DNA of 64,000 bases from Flavihumibacter sp. ZG627 (lineage in GTDB: Bacteria; Bacteroidota; Bacteroidia; Chitinophagales; Chitinophagaceae): positions 124,001-188,000 of the forward strand of contig NZ_JPHF01000003.1 of NCBI RefSeq assembly GCF_000814325.1. Direction: 5' to 3'. Numbering within the stretch: position 1 is the first letter of the stretch; every line of letters starts with the position of its first letter. The notes beneath the pieces were generated by a model, which did no database searches, was not told where the DNA came from, and was given only the letters and a program-made list of their open reading frames with translations. Shown here one piece after another: positions 28,571 to 37,572 of this stretch. Both the position numbers and the translations under genes were made by a program.

Positions 28571-29575
28571 ATGAGATTACTGTTCCTCATTATTATGGTA
28601 CTTGCCTGTAGTACCGGTTTTACTCAACATGACAGTAGCTATGCTGATAAACTTGGATTCCCCCGGGGTGCCAAAGTGATCATACTACATGTTGATGATG
28701 CAGGAATGAGTTTTGATTCAAACCAGGGCGCAATCAAAGCACTCACGGATGGTGTCGCTTCTTCTGTGAGCATTATGATGCCATGTCCCTGGGTACCTCA
28801 TTTTGTTGGGTGGCTGAAGAAAAATCCACACACAGATGCAGGATTGCACCTCACACTAACTTCTGAATGGGAACATTATAAATGGGGGGCACTTAGTGGT
28901 GCACCTGCAGTACCCGGATTAACTGATACGTCCACCGGTGCCATGCATCCTACTGTTGAAGCCGTTGTTACAAAATCCAATGTAAAAGAGGTTAACCAGG
29001 AAGTGGATGCGCAGATAAAGCGTGCACGCCAGATGGGGTTTGAACCCACACATCTCGATAGCCATATGGGCACTCTTTTTGCCACTCCTTCATTCTTATT
29101 GGCTTATATACAAACGGGTATACGCGAACATATACCCGTTATGCTTCCGGGAGGCCACAATACCCTGGTCCGTAAAACAAATCCCATGGCCGTTAAACAG
29201 GAACAACAGATCAAACAACTTGCTCAAACACTCTGGAACGCAGGACTGCCCGTATTGGATGATCTGCATAATAGCAGCTATGGTTGGGATATCAGTGCCG
29301 ATGCATTAAAGAGCACCGAAGCACTGAAAATACATGCGCGGAAAAATTATATCAAAGCATTGGAAGAGTGCAAACCCGGACTCACCATGATGATCATGCA
29401 CTGCACAGAGCCATCCGAAGTATTCAAACATATCAGCGATAGCGGACCAACCAGGCAGGCTGACCTGCTGGCTATGACAGATCCTGAAGTAAAGAAATTT
29501 ATAAAAGAAAAAGGGATCATCATTACAACCTGGCGCGAAATAATGGAACGTCGGCAAAAATCAAAATCCAAATAA
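28571..29575 (+). CDS. Secreted ChbG/HpnK (YdjC)-family deacetylase
   Basis: 334 aa with a signal peptide (MRLLFLIIMVLACSTGFTQ). The YdjC fold carries the metal-binding HVDDAG near residue 40, GLHLTL, and a HLDSHMG motif with further His ligands. The family removes acetyl groups from chito-oligosaccharides or related sugars. Many relatives are cytoplasmic, so the clear export signal is a feature to note. It lies 9 nt ahead of the SRPBCC gene. Confidence 0.87.
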   Translation: MRLLFLIIMVLACSTGFTQHDSSYADKLGFPRGAKVIILHVDDAGMSFDSNQGAIKALTDGVASSVSIMMPCPWVPHFVGWLKKNPHTDAGLHLTLTSEWEHYKWGALSGAPAVPGLTDTSTGAMHPTVEAVVTKSNVKEVNQEVDAQIKRARQMGFEPTHLDSHMGTLFATPSFLLAYIQTGIREHIPVMLPGGHNTLVRKTNPMAVKQEQQIKQLAQTLWNAGLPVLDDLHNSSYGWDISADALKSTEALKIHARKNYIKALEECKPGLTMMIMHCTEPSEVFKHISDSGPTRQADLLAMTDPEVKKFIKEKGIIITTWREIMERRQKSKSK

Positions 29576-29584
29576 CCTATCCTG

Positions 29585-30055
29585 ATGCCAACCATACACC
29601 TTACCACTTTTATCAAGGCCCCTCTTGAACGCGTATTTGACTTAGCGAGATCAATAGACCTTCATAAAAAAACACTTGCACATACCCGTGAGGAGGCCGT
29701 ATCGGGAACAATCACCGGGCTTATTAATTCAGGTGAAACCGTCACCTGGAAAGCAAGGCACCTGGGAAAGACCCGCGTCCTCCGGTCAAAAATAACAGCA
29801 TTGGAAAGACCAGAGCATTTTACCGACGAGATGACCGATGGTGATTTCCGGAGTCTTAAACATGATCACCATTTTAAAGCTATTGACAATGGCACCCTGA
29901 TGATTGATTATATGCACTATGAACTGCCATATGGAATCATTGGTAGGGTTGCCGACCGGGTATACCTGAATAAATACCTGGTGAGACTCCTGGAAACGCG
30001 CAATGATGCTCTCCGGAAAGTAGCCGAGTCAGAGGGCTGGAAGCAATATTTATAG
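29585..30055 (+). CDS. SRPBCC-family protein
   Basis: 156 aa. The START/Bet v1-like pattern opens IHLTTFIKAPLERVFDLARSID. A central LRSKITALERPEHFTDEM follows, and the long C-terminal helix is at NKYLVRLLETRNDALRKVA. The family binds hydrophobic ligands, and some members are annotated as cell-division inhibitors or cyclases. No specific role can be assigned. It is probably cotranscribed with the deacetylase (9-nt gap). Confidence 0.82.
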   Translation: MPTIHLTTFIKAPLERVFDLARSIDLHKKTLAHTREEAVSGTITGLINSGETVTWKARHLGKTRVLRSKITALERPEHFTDEMTDGDFRSLKHDHHFKAIDNGTLMIDYMHYELPYGIIGRVADRVYLNKYLVRLLETRNDALRKVAESEGWKQYL

Positions 30056-30085
30056 TAGTTGGTGTTGAAGGCAGCACAATCTTCC

Positions 30086-30093
30086 TATTTTTG
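30086..30093 (+). promoter_or_regulatory. comB promoter, -7 element
   Basis: TATTTTTG matches TAnnTTTG and ends 6 nt before the chosen comB ATG, implying a very short leader. Confidence 0.5.
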
Positions 30094-30099
30094 CCACCC

Positions 30100-30837
30100 A
30101 TGAATCAGCCCAGTTTACACACTTCCCTTTCACCCGCCCTACTGCATCTATATGATGTACGAGACAGTATCGTTGTCATAATTGATGTATTGCGCGCAAC
30201 ATCAACCATCGCTACAGCACTTTACAACGGCGCCAATTTCGTGATACCGGTAGATTCGGTTCCACGTTGCATAGAACTCGGAGGACAGCTTAGAGCCATC
30301 ACAGCAGGCGAACGCGATGGTAAAGTAGCACCTGGGCTCACCTATGGTAATTCGCCTTTTGAATATCCGCGGGAATTCATTCAGAACAAAATCCTTGTTC
30401 TTACAACTACAAATGGCACAAAGCTGCTCCATATGGCATTGAATAACGGGGCTCCTTCAATCATTACAGGCTCCTTCCCCAACCTTAGTGCGGTATGTGA
30501 TTACCTGGTGAAAGAGAAGAAAAACGTAATTCTCGGTTGTGCTGCCTGGAAAGACCGCTTCAATATTGAAGACACTCTTTTTGCAGGCGCAGTCATCTCC
30601 CGCATTAAAGAGCATTTCGACATCAATTGCGATTCATCGCAAATGGCAGAAAGCCTTTACCACGATGCCAAGGACGACCTCTATGAATTCATGAAAGAAA
30701 AGAACGCTTCCCACTATCATCGCCTCACCGGGTTTGGACTGGAAAAGGATATCCGCTATTGCCTGACGCCCGATGGTGCCAATATCCTTCCCATCTATCG
30801 CGATGGCCGTCTTATTGTAGAGACGCGGGAAGATTGA
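30100..30837 (+). CDS. comB: 2-phosphosulfolactate phosphatase-like protein
   Basis: About 245 aa from the ATG at 30100; an in-frame TTG at 30091 lies within the promoter. ComB-family motifs are IDVLRATSTIATAL, ALYNGAN, TTTNGTKLL and GCAAWKDRFNIEDTLFAGA. ComB removes phosphate from 2-phosphosulfolactate in coenzyme M synthesis. In bacteria without coenzyme M the family is widespread and its real substrate is unsettled. Its 3' end overlaps the convergent GNAT gene by 26 nt. Confidence 0.88.
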   Translation: MNQPSLHTSLSPALLHLYDVRDSIVVIIDVLRATSTIATALYNGANFVIPVDSVPRCIELGGQLRAITAGERDGKVAPGLTYGNSPFEYPREFIQNKILVLTTTNGTKLLHMALNNGAPSIITGSFPNLSAVCDYLVKEKKNVILGCAAWKDRFNIEDTLFAGAVISRIKEHFDINCDSSQMAESLYHDAKDDLYEFMKEKNASHYHRLTGFGLEKDIRYCLTPDGANILPIYRDGRLIVETRED

Positions 30838-31396
30838 GTTCTTTCTTGAAAACAAAGGTCTTCAATCCGCTTTTAGCTATCGCACTTGCAACAAGTACAA
30901 ACCCTTTTTTTGTATAAAAGGAAATATTGCTTTCATTTTCTGTACTGAGCCAACATTCATCCAGCCCCGCTTCCCGCATCTGATCAAAGCAGGAATAAAG
31001 GAGCTGCGATGCAAGTCCCCTTTCCCTGACAGAGAAATCAACCGCCAGTATCCACAGATACCCGAAATTCCTTGCATTCTTGTCAATTATGTTTTCAGGG
31101 GTCTCTTCATGCAGGTTAAATTTTCTCCAAGCTTCCCCAACATAAGGTGGCTGGCTGCTAATGCGATTGTCATCAATATGGGCGGGAAATGCAGTTCCTG
31201 GTATCCAGGCCAGGAGTGCTGAATTACCAGGAGCCATGGTTAGTTCGCCAAATTCAAGACAATAATCAAGTGCGGCACTAAAATAGGCTTCCATACCCCT
31301 GTATCGTTGTGCCGTCGTGCCAGTAAACGCATACCGGAATAAGGGATCTTCTGAAAAATTACTGGAAAGCAGCAGGCTGCATTGCATCAGGTTCAT
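30812..31396 (-). CDS. GNAT-family N-acetyltransferase
   Basis: 194 aa. The acetyl-CoA-binding core lies in the C-terminal half: YLWILAVDFSVRERGLASQLL (beta4 and the R/Q-x-x-G-x-G/A loop), then CWLSTENESNISFYTKKGFVLV. The N-terminal half is less conserved. The substrate is unknown. It is divergent from feoB and convergent with comB. Confidence 0.85.
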   Translation of the reverse strand: MNLMQCSLLLSSNFSEDPLFRYAFTGTTAQRYRGMEAYFSAALDYCLEFGELTMAPGNSALLAWIPGTAFPAHIDDNRISSQPPYVGEAWRKFNLHEETPENIIDKNARNFGYLWILAVDFSVRERGLASQLLYSCFDQMREAGLDECWLSTENESNISFYTKKGFVLVASAIAKSGLKTFVFKKELNLPASLQ

Positions 31397-31447
31397 ACTG
31401 TAAAGATACTGTTCCGGAAATCGTAACCTCTTTCACGCGAAGCTTGG

Positions 31448-31455
31448 TACTTTTG
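31448..31455 (+). promoter_or_regulatory. feoB promoter, -7 element
   Basis: TACTTTTG matches TAnnTTTG. It lies 21 nt before the feoB ATG and inside a TTG-initiated extension of the frame, so the ATG is preferred. Confidence 0.6.
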
Positions 31456-31476
31456 TCCATTACAAGAGGAAAAGGA

Positions 31477-33588
31477 ATGATTCAAATCGGATTAGTGGGT
31501 AACCCCAACAGCGGAAAAAGCTCACTCTTTAACGCACTGACAGGACTAGACCAGAAAGTAGGTAATTTTCCGGGGGTGACGGTCGACAAAAAGACCGGCA
31601 GATGCTCTCTTGGCGATGGTCTCGAAGCCAGGATCATTGACCTGCCCGGCACTTACAGCCTCTATCCAAGGCGGGGCGATGAATGGGTGACTTATAAGGT
31701 GCTGATGGGGCAAGACAAAGAAGTAATGCCTGATATGCTCGTATTGCTTGCAGATGCCAGCAATCTTAAACGAAACCTGCTTTTTGTTTCCCAGATCATA
31801 GATCTAAAGATCCCGGTTGTGGTGGCACTTACCATGATGGACATGGCCCGCAGTAAGGGAATAAATATAGATATAGATGGATTGGAGCGAGAACTGGGCG
31901 TGCCTGTAGTGGCGGTGAATCCCCGAAAGAACAAAGGCATTCCATCGCTACTTAAAATTATGGCGGCTACTGCAAAGCAGCAATATAAAGCACCATTGCG
32001 CGATTTTATTCCCAACCAGGAACTGAATCTCAGGGCGGTAGCTGAAGTAAAGGAGCTGGTATCGGGTCTCAGCGATTATAAAGCCATTCATTATCTCATT
32101 AACCATGAACATTTCAGTTTAAGCACCGATCTGCAGCAAAAAGTTGAAAAAGCAGAGACCGATAACCTGTTTAATCCCACGAAAACACAGGCAGAAGAAA
32201 TCCTGCAACGCTATTCCCGGATCAAAAGCATTATGCAGCAAACGGTGTCGGAACCAGACCCCTTACAAAAAAGTCTGTTCACCGAAAAACTTGACAATAT
32301 TCTACTGCATCGGGTTTGGGGTTATGTAATTCTGCTGGCCGTTTTATTCCTCCTCTTCCAGAGTGTATTCCTAATAGCCACTTATCCCATGGATGCCATT
32401 GAATGGGCATTTGGCAGCTTCGGCCAATGGGTGGGAAATATTCTGCCTGAAGCATGGTGGAGCGACCTGCTCATTAATGGATTGATTGCTGGTCTTAGCG
32501 GGATCCTGGTTTTTGTACCACAGATCATGATATTGTTTGGACTTATAACAATCCTGGAAGATACCGGCTATATGGCGCGGATAAGTTTCCTCACAGATAA
32601 GCTCATGCGCAAAGTGGGACTCAACGGTAAAAGTGTAATGCCTATGATCAGTGCATTCGCCTGCGCGGTACCTGCTATCATGAGTGCCAGGAATATTGAG
32701 AATACAAAGGAAAGATTGCTGACCATCCTGGTAACTCCACTTATGAGTTGCAGTGCAAGGCTTCCGGTCTTTACAATATTGATCGCGCTTGTGGTTCCAC
32801 AAAAAATGGTGTGGGGTGTCATTGGGTTGCAGGGTTTGGTGATGATGGGACTTTACCTGCTTGGGATAGTGATGGCCATGTTGGTTTCCTATATTGCAAA
32901 ATGGTTTATCCGCATCCAGGAAAAGAGTTTCTTCATACTGGAGTTACCAATGTACCGGGCTCCACGCTGGAAGAATATTTTCACCACGATGATCCAGAAA
33001 GCTAAAATCTTTGTTTTCGATGCTGGTAAAGTGATCATGATCATCAGCCTTCTTTTATGGGCACTCAGTAGTTATGGTCCCGAAGAGCGCATGGAAAAAG
33101 TATCCGAAGAATATGCAGTGCTTAAACAACAGCAACCGGATCGTATCACTGAACTAAACCGCGAAGAGGGCGCCGCAAGACTTGCCAATTCTTATGCTGG
33201 CATTCTTGGTAAAAGTATTGAACCAGTTATAACACCTTTGGGCTATGACTGGAAAATAGGCATTGCACTTATAACCTCTTTTGCTGCCCGCGAAGTATTT
33301 GTGGGCACTATGGCTACTCTCTATAGTGTGGGTGAAGGTGATGATGGAAGCGGTCTCTTGCTTCGTCAGAAAATGCAGCAGGCAAGGCACGCAGACGGGA
33401 GCCGGGTTTACACACTGGCAACTGGCTTATCGTTGATGGTATTTTATGTACTGGCCATGCAATGTATGAGTACGCTTGCAGTTGTGAAACGCGAAACAAG
33501 AAGCTGGAAATGGCCCATCATCCAACTGGTTTACATGACCGTGCTGGCTTATCTCATGAGCTGGATCGTATATAATCTTGCCAGCTAA
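31477..33588 (+). CDS. feoB: Ferrous iron transporter B
   Basis: 703 aa from the ATG at 31477, preceded by AGAGGAAAAGGA. The N-terminal G domain has GNPNSGKS (G1) at residues 8-15, a threonine switch in PGVTVDKKTG and DLPGTYSL (G3). The G4 site reads ALTMMD where most FeoB have NxxD. A helical GDI-like region and two Gate domains with about eight membrane spans follow (PVMPMISAFACAVPAI-type and SCSARLPVFTILIA). It imports Fe(II) across the inner membrane. No feoA is nearby. It ends 4 nt from the convergent thioredoxin-like gene. Confidence 0.95.
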   Translation: MIQIGLVGNPNSGKSSLFNALTGLDQKVGNFPGVTVDKKTGRCSLGDGLEARIIDLPGTYSLYPRRGDEWVTYKVLMGQDKEVMPDMLVLLADASNLKRNLLFVSQIIDLKIPVVVALTMMDMARSKGINIDIDGLERELGVPVVAVNPRKNKGIPSLLKIMAATAKQQYKAPLRDFIPNQELNLRAVAEVKELVSGLSDYKAIHYLINHEHFSLSTDLQQKVEKAETDNLFNPTKTQAEEILQRYSRIKSIMQQTVSEPDPLQKSLFTEKLDNILLHRVWGYVILLAVLFLLFQSVFLIATYPMDAIEWAFGSFGQWVGNILPEAWWSDLLINGLIAGLSGILVFVPQIMILFGLITILEDTGYMARISFLTDKLMRKVGLNGKSVMPMISAFACAVPAIMSARNIENTKERLLTILVTPLMSCSARLPVFTILIALVVPQKMVWGVIGLQGLVMMGLYLLGIVMAMLVSYIAKWFIRIQEKSFFILELPMYRAPRWKNIFTTMIQKAKIFVFDAGKVIMIISLLLWALSSYGPEERMEKVSEEYAVLKQQQPDRITELNREEGAARLANSYAGILGKSIEPVITPLGYDWKIGIALITSFAAREVFVGTMATLYSVGEGDDGSGLLLRQKMQQARHADGSRVYTLATGLSLMVFYVLAMQCMSTLAVVKRETRSWKWPIIQLVYMTVLAYLMSWIVYNLAS

Positions 33589-33592
33589 TCGT

Positions 33593-34210
33593 TCAGCTTT
33601 CTGCAGTTACCAGCGCAAACTCAACGCTGTCAACGAATTCCTTTGCCGTATGTGAACCTTTGTCTTTTGCATACCAGCCATGCAACTGGCTATACATCTC
33701 TTCTTTGGGAAGTGCATTCTGCTGTTTAAGGTCTCTCAGCAGATCAACCGCCCCTGCAGGGCGAGGACCCCAACTTCCCAGAACACGGTGGGTTGACTGT
33801 TCCAGAATTACCGTTTTGGGAATTGACCGGGTGCCATTTGTAAGGAACTGATCCATAAGGCCGGGGTTTTCATCGCGCAAAATAAGGCGGTGACTGATAA
33901 GTGGATTTATGGCCGCGATCTTTTCCAGAATTGGAACGATCTGTGCCGCATCACCACACCAGCCCTCTGTTATTGTGAGCCATATCAGCGGTGTCTCCAT
34001 CGCCAGCATCCTCTTCTCGATCTTATCCGAAGGTTTCCATGTTTTATCAAGCCGGGTCATGCGCTGAAGATTCAGTCTCGAATAATCCACCAACCACTCA
34101 TCCTGGTTTTCTCCCGTGGTTTTTCCATCTTTCATCAGGCCATCTAACAACAACTTATATTCTTTATAATCAAGGGACAGATCAATGATCTCATCAGAAA
34201 TTACCGCCAT
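33593..34210 (-). CDS. Thioredoxin-fold protein, last gene of the arsenic operon
   Basis: About 205 aa from the ATG at 34210; a TTG lies five codons upstream. The thioredoxin-like region contains LTITEGWCGDAAQIVPILEK and the cis-Pro region RSIPKTVIL. The active site is WCGDA, so only the first cysteine of a CxxC pair is present, and it would not act as an ordinary two-Cys reductase. It follows arsC by 69 nt, with a hairpin between, so it may be cotranscribed. A role in arsenate reduction is only inferred from position. Confidence 0.78.
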   Translation of the reverse strand: MAVISDEIIDLSLDYKEYKLLLDGLMKDGKTTGENQDEWLVDYSRLNLQRMTRLDKTWKPSDKIEKRMLAMETPLIWLTITEGWCGDAAQIVPILEKIAAINPLISHRLILRDENPGLMDQFLTNGTRSIPKTVILEQSTHRVLGSWGPRPAGAVDLLRDLKQQNALPKEEMYSQLHGWYAKDKGSHTAKEFVDSVEFALVTAES

Positions 34211-34230
34211 ATCTCTACATTTCAATTATC

Positions 34231-34248
34231 GCAATGATAATTCATTGC
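34231..34248 (-). other. Hairpin between arsC and the thioredoxin-like gene
   Basis: GCAATGA - 4 nt - TCATTGC, perfect 7-bp stem. On the minus strand no T-run follows, so it is more likely a processing or stability element than a terminator. Confidence 0.35.
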
Positions 34249-34279
34249 TTTTAAATGACAGCAAGCAACTGTTAATTGT

Positions 34280-34675
34280 TCAAAGGTTAGCTATCAGCTC
34301 GCGGACTTTGGAAGCAATATAATCGCGCACTTCGTTAAATGCTTCCGGCTCCATGTGTTTGGGGTCGGGTATCTGCCAGTCAATGAACTGCCTGGCAGGC
34401 ATCCAGGGGCAGGCATCACCACAGCCCATCGTTACAACCGCATCAAATGGTGCATGCTTCTCTACTTCCTGCAATGATTTTGAATCATGTGTACTCAGGT
34501 CATAGCCAAGTTCTTTCATTGCCGCGATGGCTTTGGGATTCACGATGCCACTGGGTTTACTACCCGCACTATACGCCTCTACTGCATCCCCGCCAATTAT
34601 ACGGGCAAAAGCCTGGCTCATCTGGCTGCGGTTTGAATTCTCAACACAAACAAATAATAATTTTTTCTTCTCCAT
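34280..34675 (-). CDS. arsC: Arsenate reductase, low-molecular-weight phosphatase type
   Basis: 131 aa from the ATG at 34675. The phosphatase-like P-loop is VCVENSNRSQM near the N-terminus, with later redox cysteines in MGCGDACPW. It reduces As(V) to As(III) using thioredoxin. It starts one nucleotide after the acr3 stop codon, so the two are translationally coupled, and the arsenite it makes is exported by Acr3. A TTG-initiated version ten codons longer would overlap acr3 and is less likely. Confidence 0.93.
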   Translation of the reverse strand: MEKKKLLFVCVENSNRSQMSQAFARIIGGDAVEAYSAGSKPSGIVNPKAIAAMKELGYDLSTHDSKSLQEVEKHAPFDAVVTMGCGDACPWMPARQFIDWQIPDPKHMEPEAFNEVRDYIASKVRELIANL

Positions 34676-34676
34676 A

Positions 34677-35732
34677 TCAGTTGGTTTTTTCGCAAACAGG
34701 TTCAATAAATTTTGGTTGCTGCCTTAATGCAAACCTTACCATCAAAATCAGAACAGGCACTTCAATGAGCGGTCCGATCACTGCCGCAAATGCCGCACCA
34801 CTGTTTATACCAAATACAGCAATGGCTACTGCAATACCAAGCTCAAAATTATTTCCAGCCGCCGTAAATGCCAATGATGTTGATCGCGGATAATCCGCCC
34901 CCGCACGCTTCGATAAATAAAAAGCAGAAAAGAACATGATGGCAAAATAGATCGTCAACGGAATGGCGATCCTCACCACATCAAGAGGGATCTGAACAAT
35001 AAGGTTACCCTTGAGACTAAACATGACAACAATAGTGAAAAGCAATGCCACGAGTGTAATCGGACTAATAAAAGGCAGGTATTTATTTTCATACCAGTCC
35101 ACTCCCTTCCACCTGGTTAAGAGGATCCGTGAAAACATTCCCAGCAGAAAGGGTATGCCTAAATATATAAATACGCTTTCTGCTACCTGGCCGATAGTGA
35201 TGTTCACTTCATATCCCTTTAAACCGAACAATGGTGGGAGTTTTGTAATAAACACCCATGCATAAACGCTGTAAAAAAATACCTGGAATATACTATTGAA
35301 AGCAACTAATCCGGCTGCATAAAGTCGGTCGCCATTGGCAAGATCATTCCACACAATTACCATGGCAATACACCTCGCAATACCGATGAGGATAAGTCCG
35401 GTCATATACTCCGGTTCATCACGCAGGAAAACGATCGCCAGCACAAACATCAGCAGTGGACCTATCAGCCAGTTCTGGATCAGGGAAAGGGTCAGGATTT
35501 TTTTCTGGCTGAATACTTTCGGCAGCTCACTGTATTTTACTTTAGCCAGTGGCGGATACATCATCAGCACCAGGCCTATTGCAATGGGAATATTGGTTGA
35601 GCCCTGCTGGAAACGCTGAATAATGAAGTTTGTAGAGGATGGAAAGAAATATCCGATACCCACTCCAATAGCCATCGCCAGAAATATCCAGAGGGTTAGA
35701 TTTTTATCGAGATAAGAAAGCTGTTTAGACAT
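34677..35732 (-). CDS. acr3: ACR3-family arsenite efflux permease
   Basis: 351 aa with ten predicted membrane spans. Typical ACR3 segments are [18 protein letters not shown], the [16 protein letters not shown] motif with the essential Cys, and [21 protein letters not shown]. It exports arsenite from the cytoplasm using the proton gradient. It lies in the ars operon, 27 nt after arsN2 and coupled to arsC. This is the Acr3 type, not the ArsB type. Confidence 0.96.
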   Translation of the reverse strand: MSKQLSYLDKNLTLWIFLAMAIGVGIGYFFPSSTNFIIQRFQQGSTNIPIAIGLVLMMYPPLAKVKYSELPKVFSQKKILTLSLIQNWLIGPLLMFVLAIVFLRDEPEYMTGLILIGIARCIAMVIVWNDLANGDRLYAAGLVAFNSIFQVFFYSVYAWVFITKLPPLFGLKGYEVNITIGQVAESVFIYLGIPFLLGMFSRILLTRWKGVDWYENKYLPFISPITLVALLFTIVVMFSLKGNLIVQIPLDVVRIAIPLTIYFAIMFFSAFYLSKRAGADYPRSTSLAFTAAGNNFELGIAVAIAVFGINSGAAFAAVIGPLIEVPVLILMVRFALRQQPKFIEPVCEKTN

Positions 35733-35759
35733 AAGCAGTAAAGAATATTTAGATCAGGG

Positions 35760-36200
35760 TCAAATCGATTTACGCATAAGGGTAGATGAGGCCGGACATA
35801 GGCCATTGAACTCCGCCGATACGGCCACAGTATCCGGAACATCAGTCCTGGTAATGATGTTGAATCCCTTCCTGCTGAAATAATCTTCAGCAGTATTTGT
35901 TACCAGGTATAGCATTTCAATACCCTGATGCCTTGCGTATGACTCTAACTCTGTCACCAGTTTAGAAGCGATGCCATGCCTTCTGAATTCCCGCTTCACG
36001 ATCATAGATCGAAGTAATCCGTCTTTCCCATAAGGGTCGAGGCCCAAAACAGCAACCGGAATGTCATTTAATTCTGCAATTAAGAAATGATCAAGATCAG
36101 GTCTCAAATCACTGGTGGGTAATTGCTCGCTATTAAGTAAACTGCAGACCGGATCGTAATCACCTGGTACTGCAGTCCTGATTTTAATATCTGTTGACAT
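35760..36200 (-). CDS. arsN2: Arsenic resistance N-acetyltransferase ArsN2
   Basis: 146 aa GNAT protein, taking the ATG at 36200; a longer frame reaches into arsM and is unlikely. The acetyl-CoA core is SMIVKREFRRHGIASKLV and the C-terminal part LYLVTNTAEDYFSRKGFNII. The FF/RKGF arrangement and the place in an ars operon match ArsN2. ArsN proteins acetylate organoarsenicals, but the substrate of ArsN2 is less clear. It starts 10 nt after the arsM stop codon. Confidence 0.85.
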   Translation of the reverse strand: MSTDIKIRTAVPGDYDPVCSLLNSEQLPTSDLRPDLDHFLIAELNDIPVAVLGLDPYGKDGLLRSMIVKREFRRHGIASKLVTELESYARHQGIEMLYLVTNTAEDYFSRKGFNIITRTDVPDTVAVSAEFNGLCPASSTLMRKSI

Positions 36201-36210
36201 TGAATAAAAT

Positions 36211-37068
36211 TTAACAACAACCTGATCCGGGTTCACAAGAGGGAGCCTTTGCTTCCAGCGGTTTTTCAGCATATACAGTAATGCTTAAAATTTGCACATC
36301 GCCTGACTGGTAGGCAAGCACTTCATCGGGACTAAGATATTGAGAAAGTATATCCTCCGGAATAAAGATCAGTTTTTCCTTTTGTACCGTGCGGTTGGTA
36401 AAACCCGCCTTATCAATGATATCTATATATTCATCTTTCTGAATGGCGCCTGAAATACATCCTGCATACAATTCAGCAATTGCTTTCCACTTCTCAGGCA
36501 TATTTCCTTTTATTACGATATCAGAAATAGAAAAATGTCCGCCTGGTTTCAATACCCGGTAAATCTCTTTAAAAACGGCGGGTTTATTTGGAACAAGGTT
36601 CAACACACAGTTGCTAACAACAACATCAGCTTTGTTGGCGCCCACGGGCATCTGCTCAATGTCGCCCAACCTGAACTCAACATTATTATAGTTGAGTTGC
36701 TCGGCATTTGCCCTTGCTTTTTCAATCATCTTTTCGGTAAACTCTATACCAATAACTTTTCCACTATCACCCACTACCGCGCGGGCAATAAAGCAATCGT
36801 TGCCGGCACCGCTTCCAAGATCGATAACTGTATCGCCGGCCTTTATCTTCGCAAATGCTGTTGGCAATCCGCAACCGAGCGCCAGGTCGGCGCCTTCATG
36901 ATAGCCTTCAAGTTTTGTATAATCATCGGCCATGATATGATATACATCATCACCACAGCAGGATGAGGTTGCACCGCAGCAGGAGGCAGCATTCTGGGAT
37001 GCAGGCTGTTCTGCTATGACACCGTATTTTTCTTTTACGATGGATTTGATTTCAAGGTCATTTTTCAT
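36211..37068 (-). CDS. arsM: Arsenite S-adenosylmethionine methyltransferase
   Basis: 285 aa. ArsM converts arsenite to methylated arsenicals. The methyltransferase fold has VIDLGSGAGNDCFIA (SAM motif I). Conserved arsenic-binding cysteines are candidates in the N-terminal SCCGATSSCC, LALGCGLP, VSNCVLNLVP and LYAGCISGAI. A further CC pair ends the protein (PSCEPGSGCC), giving Cys-rich ends that may bind arsenic. It follows arsR by 43 nt in the operon. Confidence 0.95.
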   Translation of the reverse strand: MKNDLEIKSIVKEKYGVIAEQPASQNAASCCGATSSCCGDDVYHIMADDYTKLEGYHEGADLALGCGLPTAFAKIKAGDTVIDLGSGAGNDCFIARAVVGDSGKVIGIEFTEKMIEKARANAEQLNYNNVEFRLGDIEQMPVGANKADVVVSNCVLNLVPNKPAVFKEIYRVLKPGGHFSISDIVIKGNMPEKWKAIAELYAGCISGAIQKDEYIDIIDKAGFTNRTVQKEKLIFIPEDILSQYLSPDEVLAYQSGDVQILSITVYAEKPLEAKAPSCEPGSGCC

Positions 37069-37111
37069 TTGTCAAGGCTTTATAGTTTAAAATGTAGGTT
37101 TGATTATTCGA

Positions 37112-37444
37112 TCAACAGCATTTGGTTCCAGGATCTTTCATGGCATCCATCAATCCCTGGAAGGATGATCCCATTTTTTTGAATGCTTCATAGTTAATGC
37201 AATAACAACTGCGAGGGCCATCAATCGAACCGCTTATCAGTCCGGCTTCTTTCAATTCCTTCAGGTGTTGTGAAACAGTGCTTTGAGCCAATGGCAGGAT
37301 CTCCACTATTTCGCCACAGATACATTCACATTTTTCGGCAAGTACTTTAAGGATGGCGATTCTTGCCGGGTGGGCAAGGGCTTTGGCAAATGCTGCCAGG
37401 TCCTGTTCTGCTTGGGAAAATGCCTCTTTCTTGTGAACTGCCAT
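37112..37444 (-). CDS. arsR: ArsR-family arsenic-sensing repressor
   Basis: 110 aa winged-helix protein. The metal-site segment is CECICGEI, in helix 3 as in the ELCVCDL motif of ArsR. The recognition region is [22 protein letters not shown] pair ends the protein, a possible extra arsenic-binding site. As first gene it should repress the whole arsR-arsM-arsN2-acr3-arsC operon by binding the palindrome just upstream of its start until arsenite binds. Confidence 0.95.
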   Translation of the reverse strand: MAVHKKEAFSQAEQDLAAFAKALAHPARIAILKVLAEKCECICGEIVEILPLAQSTVSQHLKELKEAGLISGSIDGPRSCYCINYEAFKKMGSSFQGLMDAMKDPGTKCC

Positions 37445-37456
37445 ATTTAATTTTAT

Positions 37457-37472
37457 ATCGTAAATATACGAT
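37457..37472. promoter_or_regulatory. ArsR operator
   Basis: Inverted repeat ATCGTA - AATA - TACGAT, perfect 6-bp arms, 12 nt upstream of the arsR ATG. Position and form fit an ArsR-type site covering the promoter. Confidence 0.7.
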
Positions 37473-37528
37473 TAAGTAGATACAGAGCAAGTTTCCCGGC
37501 ATTTTTTTAACTGGATATAATGAACACA

Positions 37529-37552
37529 AAATGCCCCAGCTGTCGGGCATTT
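37529..37552 (-). terminator. Hairpin after the M24 peptidase gene
   Basis: On the minus strand AAATGCCC - 8 nt - GGGCATTT followed by TGTG. It lies 20 nt past the M24 stop codon, between that gene and arsR. The U-run is short. Confidence 0.55.
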
Positions 37553-37572
37553 CAATAAGATGTCAAAGGAGT

